A stretch of DNA of 64,000 nucleotides from Saxibacter everestensis (GTDB taxonomy: Bacteria; Actinomycetota; Actinomycetes; Actinomycetales; Brevibacteriaceae), in the NCBI RefSeq assembly GCF_025787225.1, contig NZ_CP090958.1, positions 2,776,550-2,840,549 on the forward strand. Direction: 5' to 3'. Numbering within the stretch: position 1 is the stretch's first letter; each line of letters starts with the position of its first letter. Positions 48,164 to 58,881 of this stretch are shown here, piece by piece. The position numbers were made by a program, and so were the translations under genes. The notes beneath the pieces were generated by a model that made no database searches, had not been told where the DNA came from, and saw nothing but the letters and a program-made list of their open reading frames with translations.

Positions 48164-48790
48164 ATGAGCGATGACGCAGGAGCCGATCAAAGGCGACGGC
48201 TCCGCCTGAAAAACCGACGACGCCACATCATCACCCTGAGTGTGGCATTCACTATCGTCGTCGCCCTCGCGGCATACAGCCTGGGCATCTTGTTCTGGAA
48301 CGTGCAGTCACCCCTCGACTCACTATCGTTCCGGCCGACGTGCCCCACCGAGCGCGTAACTCCCGCTAAGCAGCCGGTTTCGGTCCAGGTGCTTAACGCC
48401 GGCGGTCGGAGCGGCGCCGCCGGCTCACTCACCGAGGAGCTGAAAAAGCGGAAGTTCAAAGTCGCCAAACCTGGGAATGACGAGGATCCGCCCCGGCATG
48501 ACGCCGAGGTTCAGATCCGCTACGGCAAGCATGCGGCATCCGAGGCCCTGACCGCCGCGCTGTACTTCAACAGCGCGGACATGAAGGAGATCGAACGGAA
48601 CTCCAAGAAGATCGATATCGTGATCGGCGGCGATTTCACCGAACCGCGCAAGGACGACGCGGTCAAGGAAGAGATGGTGCCGCAGCCGTTGCCGTGCGCG
48701 CATGAGGAACCTGCCTCCCAGCAGCCCACGAGCAGCACAGACGCGATGAGGCAACTGCCCTCCGTGGGCACGCACGCAATAATGGGGTAA
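48164..48790 (+). CDS. LytR C-terminal-domain membrane protein
   Basis: A 208-residue protein with a basic N-terminus, one membrane helix (about 24-46), and an extracellular LytR_C domain (about 65-165; SVQVLNAGGRSGAAGSLTEE). The domain is found at the end of LytR-CpsA-Psr wall-glycopolymer ligases and as stand-alone actinobacterial proteins like this one. Its stop overlaps the YbaK-like start by 1 bp. Confidence 0.85.
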   Translation: MSDDAGADQRRRLRLKNRRRHIITLSVAFTIVVALAAYSLGILFWNVQSPLDSLSFRPTCPTERVTPAKQPVSVQVLNAGGRSGAAGSLTEELKKRKFKVAKPGNDEDPPRHDAEVQIRYGKHAASEALTAALYFNSADMKEIERNSKKIDIVIGGDFTEPRKDDAVKEEMVPQPLPCAHEEPASQQPTSSTDAMRQLPSVGTHAIMG

Positions 48791-49269
48791 TGCACCGTAA
48801 TACCCAGCTCGTTCACGACGCCCTCGAAGCCCACGGCATCGCCCCAGAGATCCTGGAACTCGGCGCTGGTGCGCATACCGCCCAGGCCGCGGCCGATCAG
48901 CTCGAGATCGAGATCGGCGCCATTGCCAACAGCCTGATCTTCACGGCAGATGACCATCTCATCCTGGTGATGACCTCAGGAGCACATCGCGTCGATACCA
49001 AATATCTGGCCACCGCCATCGGGGTGCGAAAAGTTGGCCGTGCCAGCGCGGAACAAGTACGCTCGGCAACCGGACAGCCGATCGGCGGTGTCGCCCCAAC
49101 CGGGCACCCAGGCCCGGTTCCGACGTACATCGACAGCACGCTGAGCCGTTTTCCGGAGCTGTGGGCCGGCGCCGGAACGCCGGCCACAATGCTCCGGCTG
49201 ACCTACCCAGAACTAGTACGCCTGACCAACGGAACCGAGGTCGACGTCACCAACCCGGAGGAAGAATGA
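48790..49269 (+). CDS. YbaK/EbsC-type aminoacyl-tRNA deacylase
   Basis: A 159-residue YbaK/ProX-domain protein (GAHTAQAAADQLEIEIGAIA, KVGRASAEQV, GGVAPTGHPGP). These free-standing editing domains hydrolyse misacylated tRNA, typically Cys-tRNA-Pro. It is coupled to both neighbours (1-bp and 4-bp overlaps). Confidence 0.87.
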   Translation: MHRNTQLVHDALEAHGIAPEILELGAGAHTAQAAADQLEIEIGAIANSLIFTADDHLILVMTSGAHRVDTKYLATAIGVRKVGRASAEQVRSATGQPIGGVAPTGHPGPVPTYIDSTLSRFPELWAGAGTPATMLRLTYPELVRLTNGTEVDVTNPEEE

Positions 49270-49959
49270 AACCCGCATCTGGAAGCCCTCGCGCGCAGTT
49301 CGCAAAAGCACGCGAGGGGTATTTCGCCATAATCGTCGCGGTTTTCGTAGCCGTGCTGCTGATCTCAAATATCGCCGCCACAAAACTCATCGCCTTCGGA
49401 CCGATCATCACCGACGGCGGCGCCTTCCTCTTCCCGCTGGCATACGTTCTCGGTGACGTGCTCAGCGAGGTTTACGGCTTCAAGACCGCGCGCAAGGTCA
49501 TCCTGATCGGCTTCTCACTGCTGGTCGTTGCCTGTCTGGTCTTCTGGCTGGTTCAGATTTCACCGCCCGCGCCGGACTATCAGAATCAGGCGGCCTTCGA
49601 GGCGGTCCTCGGGTTTGTCCCCCGCCTGGCACTGGCCGGCATCTGCGGCTATGTCGTCGGTCAGCTGCTCAACTCATGGGTTCTGGTCCGGATCAAGGAG
49701 CGCACGCTCGAGAAGAAGCTGTGGCTGCGACTGCTCGGCTCGACCGGGGTCGGCGAGCTGGCAGACACCATCGTCTTCTGCACGATCGCCTTCTACGGCG
49801 TGATAACCGGCTGGACGTTCGTGAATTATGTCGTCGTCGGCTACGTCTACAAATGCCTGGTCGAGGTCGCCGTGCTGCCGATCACTTTCTGGTTTATTCG
49901 CGTTGTGAAGCGTCGGGAGCCGAGCTACGGAGAGGTCCGTGAGCCGGACGGGCTCAGGA

Positions 49960-49970
<11 letters not shown>
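49266..49970 (+). CDS. Queuosine-precursor transporter (VUT/YhhQ family)
   Basis: A 234-residue membrane protein with six helices; VLLISNIAATKLIAFGP and FPLAYVLGDVLSEVYG are the VUT family hallmarks. Members import preQ0/preQ1 or queuine. GGAGGA lies just before the ATG, which overlaps the YbaK stop. It converges on tgt, whose product inserts the base into tRNA, so the pair constitutes a salvage route. Its last codons are duplicated downstream. Confidence 0.9.
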
Positions 49971-51611
<1,641 letters not shown>

Positions 51612-51645
51612 TGAACAGAAGAACACGTTGCGTCCTGAACCAGAT

Positions 51646-51651
51646 TAGGAT
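51646..51651 (+). promoter_or_regulatory. -10 element, leaderless start of PLD gene
   Basis: TAGGAT seven bases before ATG 51659, no ribosome site; it supports that start over longer frames. Confidence 0.5.
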
Positions 51652-51658
51652 CTTCCTC

Positions 51659-52915
51659 ATGAAACCCAGTATCGGACGCGGATCGCTGAGCGTTGCCAAA
51701 AGAATCCTCTGGCGCACCGCGCTCGCAGGTGCTGCGACGCAGCTGACCGTGATCGCCGGCCTGATCGTCGGCGATGCCATCAAGAAGCGCGGCCGGGCAA
51801 AGCGCTCCGGGTTTCCGCGACCCGGCAGCTTCGAAAGCACCGTCGCGGGTTCGACCACAACCGTCTACACATACGGCGCCGACCTCTATGAGGCCATGCT
51901 GACAGCGATCCGGCAGGCCGAACGCCACATCTTCCTGGAGAGCTACATCTGGAAGGGAGACGAACTCGGCCAGCAGTTCAAGGATGCCCTGGCCGAGGCT
52001 GCCGAGCGGGGCGTCAAGGTGTATGTGAGCTACGACGGGTTCGCGAACCTGGTTGTGCGGCCAGATTTCTTCAGGTTCCACCCCGCGATCCAAGTCTTGC
52101 GATCACCGGTAGTGCGGCCGGGGATTCTGCTCGCCAACGTGCGTGCCACCGGCCGGGATCACCGCAAAGTGCTTGTGGTCGACGACGAGATCGGGTTTAT
52201 CGGCGGCTACAACATTGGCTCCATCTACGCTACCCAATGGCGTGACACGCATCTCAAGATCGTCGGTCCATCGGCCTGGGAACTACGCCAGGCTTTCGTC
52301 AGCTACTGGAACACCCACCGGAAGAAGCAGCAACCGAGAATCCCGGAGACCAGTGCCGGCTTCTGGGAACCGAGAGTACGCTCGGTCACCAACAGCCCTG
52401 CCAGCCTGGTGTTCCCGATCCGCAGTGTGTACCTCGATGCGATCAACCGCGCCGGGCAACGGGTCTTCATCACCACCGCCTATTTCATTCCGGACAGCCA
52501 GATCCTCGAGGCGCTGATCGAGGCCGCCGGCCGCGGAGTGGATGTGCGGGTGCTACTTCCCGAGGCCTCGAACCACGTTGTCTCGGACTGGCTCTCCCGC
52601 GGGTTCTACACCGAGTTATTGAAGGCCGGCGTGACCATCCTGCTCTACGAGAATGCCATGGTGCATGCCAAGTCCGCGACGATCGACGGCCAGTGGACGA
52701 CCGTCGGCACAGCCAACATCGACCGGCTGAGCCTGACCGGCAACTACGAGATCAACATGGAAGTCTACGATGTGAACCTGGCCAAGGACATGGAGCGGAT
52801 CTTCGAGATTGACAGCGGCAACAGCCGGGTTCTCACCCTCGAAGAGTGGGAGCGCCGCCACCTGGTCGCCAGGGTCAGCGAGACCATCCTGGCACCGCTT
52901 CGGCCGTTGCTCTGA
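51659..52915 (+). CDS. Phospholipase D-family protein, cardiolipin synthase-like
   Basis: A 418-residue protein with an N-terminal membrane segment and two HKD motifs: DHRKVLVVDDEIGFIGGYNI (about residue 165) and MVHAKSATIDGQWTTVGTAN (about 335). This is the layout of bacterial cardiolipin synthases, which condense phosphatidylglycerol with another lipid; only one N-terminal helix is present instead of two, so a related phosphatidyltransferase cannot be excluded. Confidence 0.85.
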   Translation: MKPSIGRGSLSVAKRILWRTALAGAATQLTVIAGLIVGDAIKKRGRAKRSGFPRPGSFESTVAGSTTTVYTYGADLYEAMLTAIRQAERHIFLESYIWKGDELGQQFKDALAEAAERGVKVYVSYDGFANLVVRPDFFRFHPAIQVLRSPVVRPGILLANVRATGRDHRKVLVVDDEIGFIGGYNIGSIYATQWRDTHLKIVGPSAWELRQAFVSYWNTHRKKQQPRIPETSAGFWEPRVRSVTNSPASLVFPIRSVYLDAINRAGQRVFITTAYFIPDSQILEALIEAAGRGVDVRVLLPEASNHVVSDWLSRGFYTELLKAGVTILLYENAMVHAKSATIDGQWTTVGTANIDRLSLTGNYEINMEVYDVNLAKDMERIFEIDSGNSRVLTLEEWERRHLVARVSETILAPLRPLL

Positions 52916-53103
52916 GTGGACGAACCCGCCCGGGCCGGTCGACAGCTCGTCTAAACGCGTGGTAAATATTTGCCGGCTCGCACCGACCTGGCAAGTCCCA
53001 GCGATGGCGAAAACTGAAGAAGAAGCCTGTTCCTGGCCGATCACCGGGTGTTTAATGAGGACCGGATGCCCGAACTCACAAACGGCGAAGGGACCCAGCT
53101 GTC

Positions 53104-54489
53104 ATGTCAGCCTCGAAACAGCACGTGCTCATCCTCGGCGGCGGTTACGTCGGCCTGTACACGGCATGGGGGCTGCAGAAACAGCTGGCCTCGACCTCGA
53201 TGAGAATCACCCTGGTCGAACCCAATGCCTACATGACGTACCAGCCGCTGTTGCCGGAGGTCGCCGGAGGGGAGATCGAGCCACGGAACGTGACGGTTCA
53301 GTTGCGCAAGGCTCTCCCCCGGGTCGACCTGTTCCGCGGCAAGCTGCAGGACCTGGACTGCGAGCAGAAGACGGCGACCCTGCTGTCAGTCGACGGTGAA
53401 TCTGTTCGAATGGATTACGACCATGTCGTCTTCGCTCTCGGAGCGATCACTCGCACCTTCCCGACCCCGGGGCTGGAGGAGAACGCGGTTGGCTTCAAGA
53501 CGGTCGAGGAGTGTGTCTACCTGCGCAATCGGGTGCTGGACAGCATCGCGCTTGCGGCGTCCACGACAGATCCTGCCGAGCGAGCCAAGGCACTGAGTTT
53601 CGTTTTCATCGGTGGCGGCTACACCGGGGTCGAGGCGATAGCCGAACTCTCCGATCTGGCGAAGATCGCGCTTCGCAGCTACCCGGGTGTCAGCGAGTCC
53701 GATATGCACTGGGTGCTGCTCGAGGCGCTGGACCGGGTCGCAGTCGAGGTCGGCCCGCAGCTGTCGAAATGGACCTTGCAGCACCTGCGTAAGCGCGGCA
53801 TCGACGTCCGGCTCGAGACCACGATGAAATCGTGCATCGACGGCCAGGTCGTGCTTAGCGACGGAGACAGCTTCGCCGCCGGGACCATTGTCTGGACTGC
53901 AGGGATGAAACCGAATCCGGTGCTGGATGCCACGAATGTGCCGCGCGGGCCCAAGGGCCACGTCAACGCGAATGCCCGGCTCCAGGTGATAACGGACGAC
54001 GGCGATGTCGTTGACGGCGCGTGGGCGGCCGGCGACAATGCGCAGGTTCCGGACCTTACGGCTGAGAAGCAGCCGGCTTATTACCCGCCGAACGCGCAGA
54101 ACGCGGTGCGGCAGGCGAAACTTCTGGCCAAGAACATCGTGGCCGCAATCCGGGATGACGAGGTGGTCGAATACCGGCACAAGTCGCTCGGCACCCTGGC
54201 AAGTTACGGCGTGGGCAAGGGCGCTGCCGTCGTCCTTGGGGTTCGACTGCGCGGGCTACCGGCCTGGATCGCGGACCGCGCCTACCACGGCTTGGCGATG
54301 CCGACCTATGCCCGAAAGGCACGAATCTTCGCCGGCTGGCTGATCAACCAGTTCACGCCGCGGGACATCACGCCGATGACGGCGACCGAGCACCCGCGAC
54401 GTGCCTTCGTCAGCGGCATGAATGCCCAGGGTCAGGTCGGTAGCAGCGACAAGGCCAGCGCCGGCAAGTCCGACGACTCGAGCACCTAG
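53104..54489 (+). CDS. ndh: Type II NADH dehydrogenase
   Basis: A 461-residue flavoprotein with FAD-binding LILGGGYVGLYTA, NAD-binding FVFIGGGYTGVEAIAEL and the C-terminal GDNAQVP motif with membrane-associating helix region. It transfers electrons from NADH to quinone without pumping protons. GAAGGGA precedes the ATG. A hairpin follows the stop. Confidence 0.92.
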   Translation: MSASKQHVLILGGGYVGLYTAWGLQKQLASTSMRITLVEPNAYMTYQPLLPEVAGGEIEPRNVTVQLRKALPRVDLFRGKLQDLDCEQKTATLLSVDGESVRMDYDHVVFALGAITRTFPTPGLEENAVGFKTVEECVYLRNRVLDSIALAASTTDPAERAKALSFVFIGGGYTGVEAIAELSDLAKIALRSYPGVSESDMHWVLLEALDRVAVEVGPQLSKWTLQHLRKRGIDVRLETTMKSCIDGQVVLSDGDSFAAGTIVWTAGMKPNPVLDATNVPRGPKGHVNANARLQVITDDGDVVDGAWAAGDNAQVPDLTAEKQPAYYPPNAQNAVRQAKLLAKNIVAAIRDDEVVEYRHKSLGTLASYGVGKGAAVVLGVRLRGLPAWIADRAYHGLAMPTYARKARIFAGWLINQFTPRDITPMTATEHPRRAFVSGMNAQGQVGSSDKASAGKSDDSST

Positions 54490-54513
54490 TTGGGAACCAT
54501 CCGTCGTTTGAGT

Positions 54514-54560
54514 TCCGGGTTCCGTAAGTTATCCGCGATCAGAACCTTTCGGAACCCGGA
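54514..54560. terminator. Bidirectional terminator between ndh and ltrA
   Basis: Perfect 11-bp arms TCCGGGTTCCG and CGGAACCCGGA with a 25-nt loop between two convergent genes. Confidence 0.5.
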
Positions 54561-54571
54561 CCTCGGCAGCT

Positions 54572-55753
54572 TCAAACTAATCGGCCTGCCCTGGGCGTGG
54601 GGTCTCGAAGCACCAGGACGACAACGACGAGGACCATGATCAGGGCGGTGACCGTGACGGGGGTCGGAAAGAATGTGTCTAACAGGACGAGGACCGCGCC
54701 GAGGGGGACGACGGTGTTGACGATGCGGTCCGCGTTATCCCGCAGGGCGATCCACCAGATTCCGAGCACGAAGATTGCGATCGGGACGGTAACGGTGAAC
54801 GACGCCGCAACCTCGCTGAGCTTGCTTTCTCCGGTGAGTACGTCGATCTGGACCTCGATGCCGGCAGAAAGAGCACCGGCCGCGGCAAAGACGAAGTAGT
54901 GCACATAGCCGTAGCGCAGCGAGTCGCCGAACGAACCTATGGCCTCGTGATGCGGCGGCCAGAAGTAGATCCACCATAGTGCTGCCGTGACGACGAGGGT
55001 GAGGATTGAGATCGAGATGAGCGGGCCGAGGGCACCGTCATCATGGAGCGCCTCGATGATCGCATTGGCCGTCGCCAGCAGGCTCTCACCGAGCAGGATG
55101 AGAGTGAACAGACCATAGCGTTCGGTGATGTGGTGCGGGTGCCAAGGAGTCAATCCCCGGCGTTCGGCGACGATCGGGACCGCGAGTTCGGCGGCAATGA
55201 GCAAAATCAGCGTCGTGATAGCCAGGGGGCCGGACAGGGTGAGCTGAAACAACCAGAGGATCTGCACGATGCCGATGCCGATCGCGTAGCTCTGGGTGGC
55301 ACGGCGGCTCCGGCCGGCGCGGCGCGAGGCCCGCAGCCACTGGGCGATCATCGCCACCCGCATCACGACGTAGGCGAGGATGAGCACCGTGAAGTCGCGG
55401 TCTACGAACACCGGCTCGATACCGGCAGCCAGTACCAGAACCCCACCCATCTGGATGAAGGTGAGCACCCGGTAGAGCCAGTCGTCGGTGGAGAAGGACG
55501 TGGCGAACCAGGTGAAGTTCATCCAGGCCCACCAGATGCCGAAGAACACCATGGCATAGCTGATCAGGCCGTCGACGACGTGGTCCTCGGTGAGCGCATG
55601 GTGGAGCTGCACCGCCGCGGCGCTGACGGCGACGACGAAAACCAGGTCGAAGAACAGCTCGAGGGTCGAAGCGGTCCGGCCCGGCTCGTTCGGATCGCGT
55701 GGGCGCATCGGGGTCAAGCGGAATCGCGGACGCGGTGCAGTGGGATACGCCAT
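54572..55753 (-). CDS. ltrA: Low temperature requirement protein A (LtrA) family
   Basis: A 393-residue membrane protein with about 11 helices; the N-terminal STLELFFDLVFVVAVSAAA and the YGLFTLILLGESLLATANA motif are diagnostic of LtrA. Function remains unclear. ATG 55753 (MAYPTAP) has GGAA about eight bases upstream; a frame extending to 55831 is less likely. Confidence 0.88.
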   Translation of the reverse strand: MAYPTAPRPRFRLTPMRPRDPNEPGRTASTLELFFDLVFVVAVSAAAVQLHHALTEDHVVDGLISYAMVFFGIWWAWMNFTWFATSFSTDDWLYRVLTFIQMGGVLVLAAGIEPVFVDRDFTVLILAYVVMRVAMIAQWLRASRRAGRSRRATQSYAIGIGIVQILWLFQLTLSGPLAITTLILLIAAELAVPIVAERRGLTPWHPHHITERYGLFTLILLGESLLATANAIIEALHDDGALGPLISISILTLVVTAALWWIYFWPPHHEAIGSFGDSLRYGYVHYFVFAAAGALSAGIEVQIDVLTGESKLSEVAASFTVTVPIAIFVLGIWWIALRDNADRIVNTVVPLGAVLVLLDTFFPTPVTVTALIMVLVVVVLVLRDPTPRAGRLV

Positions 55754-55857
55754 CACTGATTTCCTTCCGCGAAGCTGGAACCGGCTGTCGTCATCGACAC
55801 AATGTTCCCTCAGATCACGAGCCACAGACAACGGACGGGCTTGTCCCTGAACAAGTC

Positions 55858-57105
55858 TCAGCCGGTGAGGTCACCGTCCGCCAATCGGGAGACCACCTCG
55901 GTCAGCAGGTCCACGCCCGCGCAGATGTCCTCATCCTTGGTGAATTCCTTCTCGTTGTGCGAGATCCCGTCGACGCTTGGCACGAACAGCATCACGGTCG
56001 GCACGATGTCCTTCATGTTGGTTGAGTCGTGCCCGGCGATCGTCATCATGTGCCGATGCGACAGTCCCAGATCTTCGGCTGCTGAGCGGGCCAGCTTGAC
56101 GCCGTCCGGGTTGTACGACAGCACGCCCCAGCTGTGCGCCGTGGCTTTCTCGATCCGTACCCGTGCCTTCTTCTCGATCTCGGGAAACCGCTCGTGCAGC
56201 ATGGCGTCCGCTTCGGCCAGAACGTTCTCATCGGCCGAGCGAAGGTCGAGATGCAGCCGGACCTCCCGGGCCACCACGACGGGCGAGTTGGGGTGGATCA
56301 GCATCTGGCCCACCGAGGTGTGCAGCGGCGTTTCGGTGAATGCATCCGCGATCTCCCGGGCGGCGACGACGAGATGCGCTGCGCCAAGCATGGCGTCCTG
56401 CCGATCGGCCATAACGGTTGATCCGGTATGTGACTGCTCACCGTGCACGACGAGGTGGTACTTGTTGGCTGCCCACGTTGATTCGACGAGTCCGATCGTG
56501 GTGTCTTCCTCGTCCAGGATGCGGCCCTGCTCGATGTGGATCTCGGCGTAGCAGGCTGCCTCGGGGCCGCGTCCGGAGCCGAGGCAGCCGGTGTCCTCGA
56601 GCGCCTCGCGGACTGTGACCCCGGCCAGGTCACGCGTAGCCAGCGCCGTCTCTGCGTCGAGTTTTCCGGTATAGACCGAGCTGCCCATCATGCTGGGCTG
56701 AAAGCGTGAACCTTCCTCGTTGAACCAATTGACCACCGCAAGGTTGTACTGCGGCGTTCGGCCGGCATCCCGCCAGAGACCCGCCAGGCGATTCGCGGCA
56801 TGGGCGGCGGCGAGCACACCGTAGGCGCCATCGTAACGACCGCCGCGTGGCTGGCTGTCCAGGTGCGAGCCGACGAGGACGTATGGCGCACCGGGCACGA
56901 GCTCGAGCATGCCGAACTGGTTTCCGATCTGGTCGAATTCGACGGTGAAGCCGCGGGAACTCAGCCACTGGGTAAGCCAGGCGCGCTGACCGCCATCGGG
57001 TTCCGTCCCGGCTTCGCGCTGCACGCCGCCGCGCTCGGTCTCCCCGAAGCCGGAGAGGGCGTGGAAGTCCGCGATAACGGCCTGGTCGGCCGGATTCGGT
57101 GTCAT
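55858..57105 (-). CDS. M20-family N-carbamoyl/ureido amidohydrolase
   Basis: A 415-residue zinc-dependent amidohydrolase of the allantoate/N-carbamoyl-L-amino-acid hydrolase group. Metal ligands are all visible: VGSHLDSQPRGGRYDGAYG, WFNEEGSRF, AEIHIEQG and IAGHDSTNM. It hydrolyses a carbamoyl or ureido group, releasing ammonia and carbon dioxide. ATG 57105 with GAGG nine bases upstream is chosen over ATG 57120. It is the fourth gene of the PucR-linked operon. Confidence 0.88.
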   Translation of the reverse strand: MTPNPADQAVIADFHALSGFGETERGGVQREAGTEPDGGQRAWLTQWLSSRGFTVEFDQIGNQFGMLELVPGAPYVLVGSHLDSQPRGGRYDGAYGVLAAAHAANRLAGLWRDAGRTPQYNLAVVNWFNEEGSRFQPSMMGSSVYTGKLDAETALATRDLAGVTVREALEDTGCLGSGRGPEAACYAEIHIEQGRILDEEDTTIGLVESTWAANKYHLVVHGEQSHTGSTVMADRQDAMLGAAHLVVAAREIADAFTETPLHTSVGQMLIHPNSPVVVAREVRLHLDLRSADENVLAEADAMLHERFPEIEKKARVRIEKATAHSWGVLSYNPDGVKLARSAAEDLGLSHRHMMTIAGHDSTNMKDIVPTVMLFVPSVDGISHNEKEFTKDEDICAGVDLLTEVVSRLADGDLTG

Positions 57106-57192
57106 CTGAAGGTTCCTCATTTCATGGTTATGCGTTTGGCACTTACAGTTCGACGAACTGCGGCGCCGCTCCCGCTGGCCTTGGTGCGACGT

Positions 57193-58821
57193 TCAGCCGC
57201 CGTGAGTGAACTCTCCGCCCACGGCGGTGCCAAGCACCTCGATGCCGGCAATGTCTTCGGTCGCGACGTCCATTGGAGCGTTCTCCAGCACTGTGAAGTC
57301 GGCAAGCATCCCGGGCACCAGGGTGCCCTTCCGGTCGCCGAAACCGGTCGCCTGCCCGGACACCGCCGTATACGCGCGCAGTGCCTCGTAAGCACTGAGC
57401 TTCTCTGATCCGGCTCCGAAAGTCGCGCCGGATCTGGTCTTGCGGTCGACGAACGCCTGGATCCCGCGCAGGGCGTTCCCGTCCGCGCACGGCCGGTCCG
57501 AGCTGCCAGGCATCAGTACGCCGCCATCGATGAACGATTTCGCCCGGTACGTCCAGCCCGAGCGCTCCTCACCGAGTGACGCCATCATGCCGTCGCCGAT
57601 CGCATCGAAGAACGCCGCCTGCGGCGTCACCGCGATTTCCGCGTCCCGTAGCTTCGGCAACTGATCGGGTCGGACCACTGCGGCGTGCTCGATCCGGCTT
57701 GGGACTGCGGGCGGACCGAAGCGTTTCCGCGCCGTGCCGATCGCATCGATGGCCAGGTCGATGGCGGCGTCGCCGATGGCATGCACCGCGAGCGCCCAGC
57801 CCGACCGGTAGGCGTCAATAATCCGGCCCTTCAACTCGTCCGCGTCCCCCTGCAGATACCCGCGCTTGTCGGGATTCGAGCAGTAACACTCGGTGAGCGC
57901 GGCCGTCTCGCCGGAGAGCGCACCATCCAGGAAGATCTTCACCGGACCGATCGACAGATAGTCGTCGCCGAAGCCACTCCTCATGCCGAGGTCCAGGCCG
58001 ATGCCGAAGCCGTCATCCGCGTTCGCCGCAACCGGGTGCAGTACGTCCATTGCCGGCATCAGCTGGGCACGGGCATGCAACTGACCGGATTCCCGTGCCG
58101 CCTGATACGCAGCAACCTCGGCCGGACTGTGGCCGATCCAGCCACCGGCGATGCCTGCTTCCGAGAAGCTGGTGATGCCTTCGGCGGCGTAATGCCGAGT
58201 GGCCCGATCAAGCGCGGCCCGGATGTCGGCCTGTGAGTAGGGTCGCACCAGGTCCTGGATGAGCGCCTGCGCCGTCTCCTCCAGCAGCCCGGTCGGGTTG
58301 CCCTGCTCGTCGCGGCGTACCAGCCCGCCCTCCGGATCGGTGAAGCCTGGAGCGAAAACACCGGCTCGCCGCAGTGATTCGGTGTTGGCGATTGCCGAGT
58401 GGCCAGACGTCTGCCGGATATAGAGCGGCCGGCCGCCGGCGATCTGGTCCAGCACCGCTATGTCCGGATAGTTTCCGCCGAACTCGTGATGGTTGAAGCC
58501 GGTCGCGAAGATCCAGTCGCCGGAGCCGAGGTTCTCCGCCCCGGTTCTCAGCCGCTGGTAAACCTCCGGAATGGTGCGCAGTCCGCCGAGGTCGATCTCG
58601 GCCAGGGTCAGCCCGTACCAAGTGGTGTGGCAATGCACATCGTTGAAGCCGGGAACCACGGCGGCCCCGGCGGCATCGAAGCGCTGTCTGGCACTCAGCC
58701 CGGTCAGCTCGTCGTCGAGGCCGACCACGCGGCCGGCCAGCACGCCAAGCCTGCTGGCTTGCGGTCGCGCCGCGTCCATGGTGTGGATGCGGGCGTTGTC
58801 AACAATGAGGTCGAGCAGCAT
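57193..58821 (-). CDS. Amidohydrolase, YtcJ/N-substituted formamide deformylase family
   Basis: A 542-residue amidohydrolase of the metal-dependent superfamily. FNDVHCHTTWYG is the HxH metal motif, HAIGDAAIDLAID and SRIEHAAVV give further ligands, and MPGSSDRPCADGNALRGIQA the C-terminal aspartate. The family includes NfdA, but most members have no known substrate. It lies 60 bp after the ThDP-enzyme gene. Confidence 0.86.
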   Translation of the reverse strand: MLLDLIVDNARIHTMDAARPQASRLGVLAGRVVGLDDELTGLSARQRFDAAGAAVVPGFNDVHCHTTWYGLTLAEIDLGGLRTIPEVYQRLRTGAENLGSGDWIFATGFNHHEFGGNYPDIAVLDQIAGGRPLYIRQTSGHSAIANTESLRRAGVFAPGFTDPEGGLVRRDEQGNPTGLLEETAQALIQDLVRPYSQADIRAALDRATRHYAAEGITSFSEAGIAGGWIGHSPAEVAAYQAARESGQLHARAQLMPAMDVLHPVAANADDGFGIGLDLGMRSGFGDDYLSIGPVKIFLDGALSGETAALTECYCSNPDKRGYLQGDADELKGRIIDAYRSGWALAVHAIGDAAIDLAIDAIGTARKRFGPPAVPSRIEHAAVVRPDQLPKLRDAEIAVTPQAAFFDAIGDGMMASLGEERSGWTYRAKSFIDGGVLMPGSSDRPCADGNALRGIQAFVDRKTRSGATFGAGSEKLSAYEALRAYTAVSGQATGFGDRKGTLVPGMLADFTVLENAPMDVATEDIAGIEVLGTAVGGEFTHGG

Positions 58822-58881
58822 GGTTCATTGATCCTTGATGGCCGGTATGCGGGGCAAGCGGTGGGTAACGGGTAACGGTGA

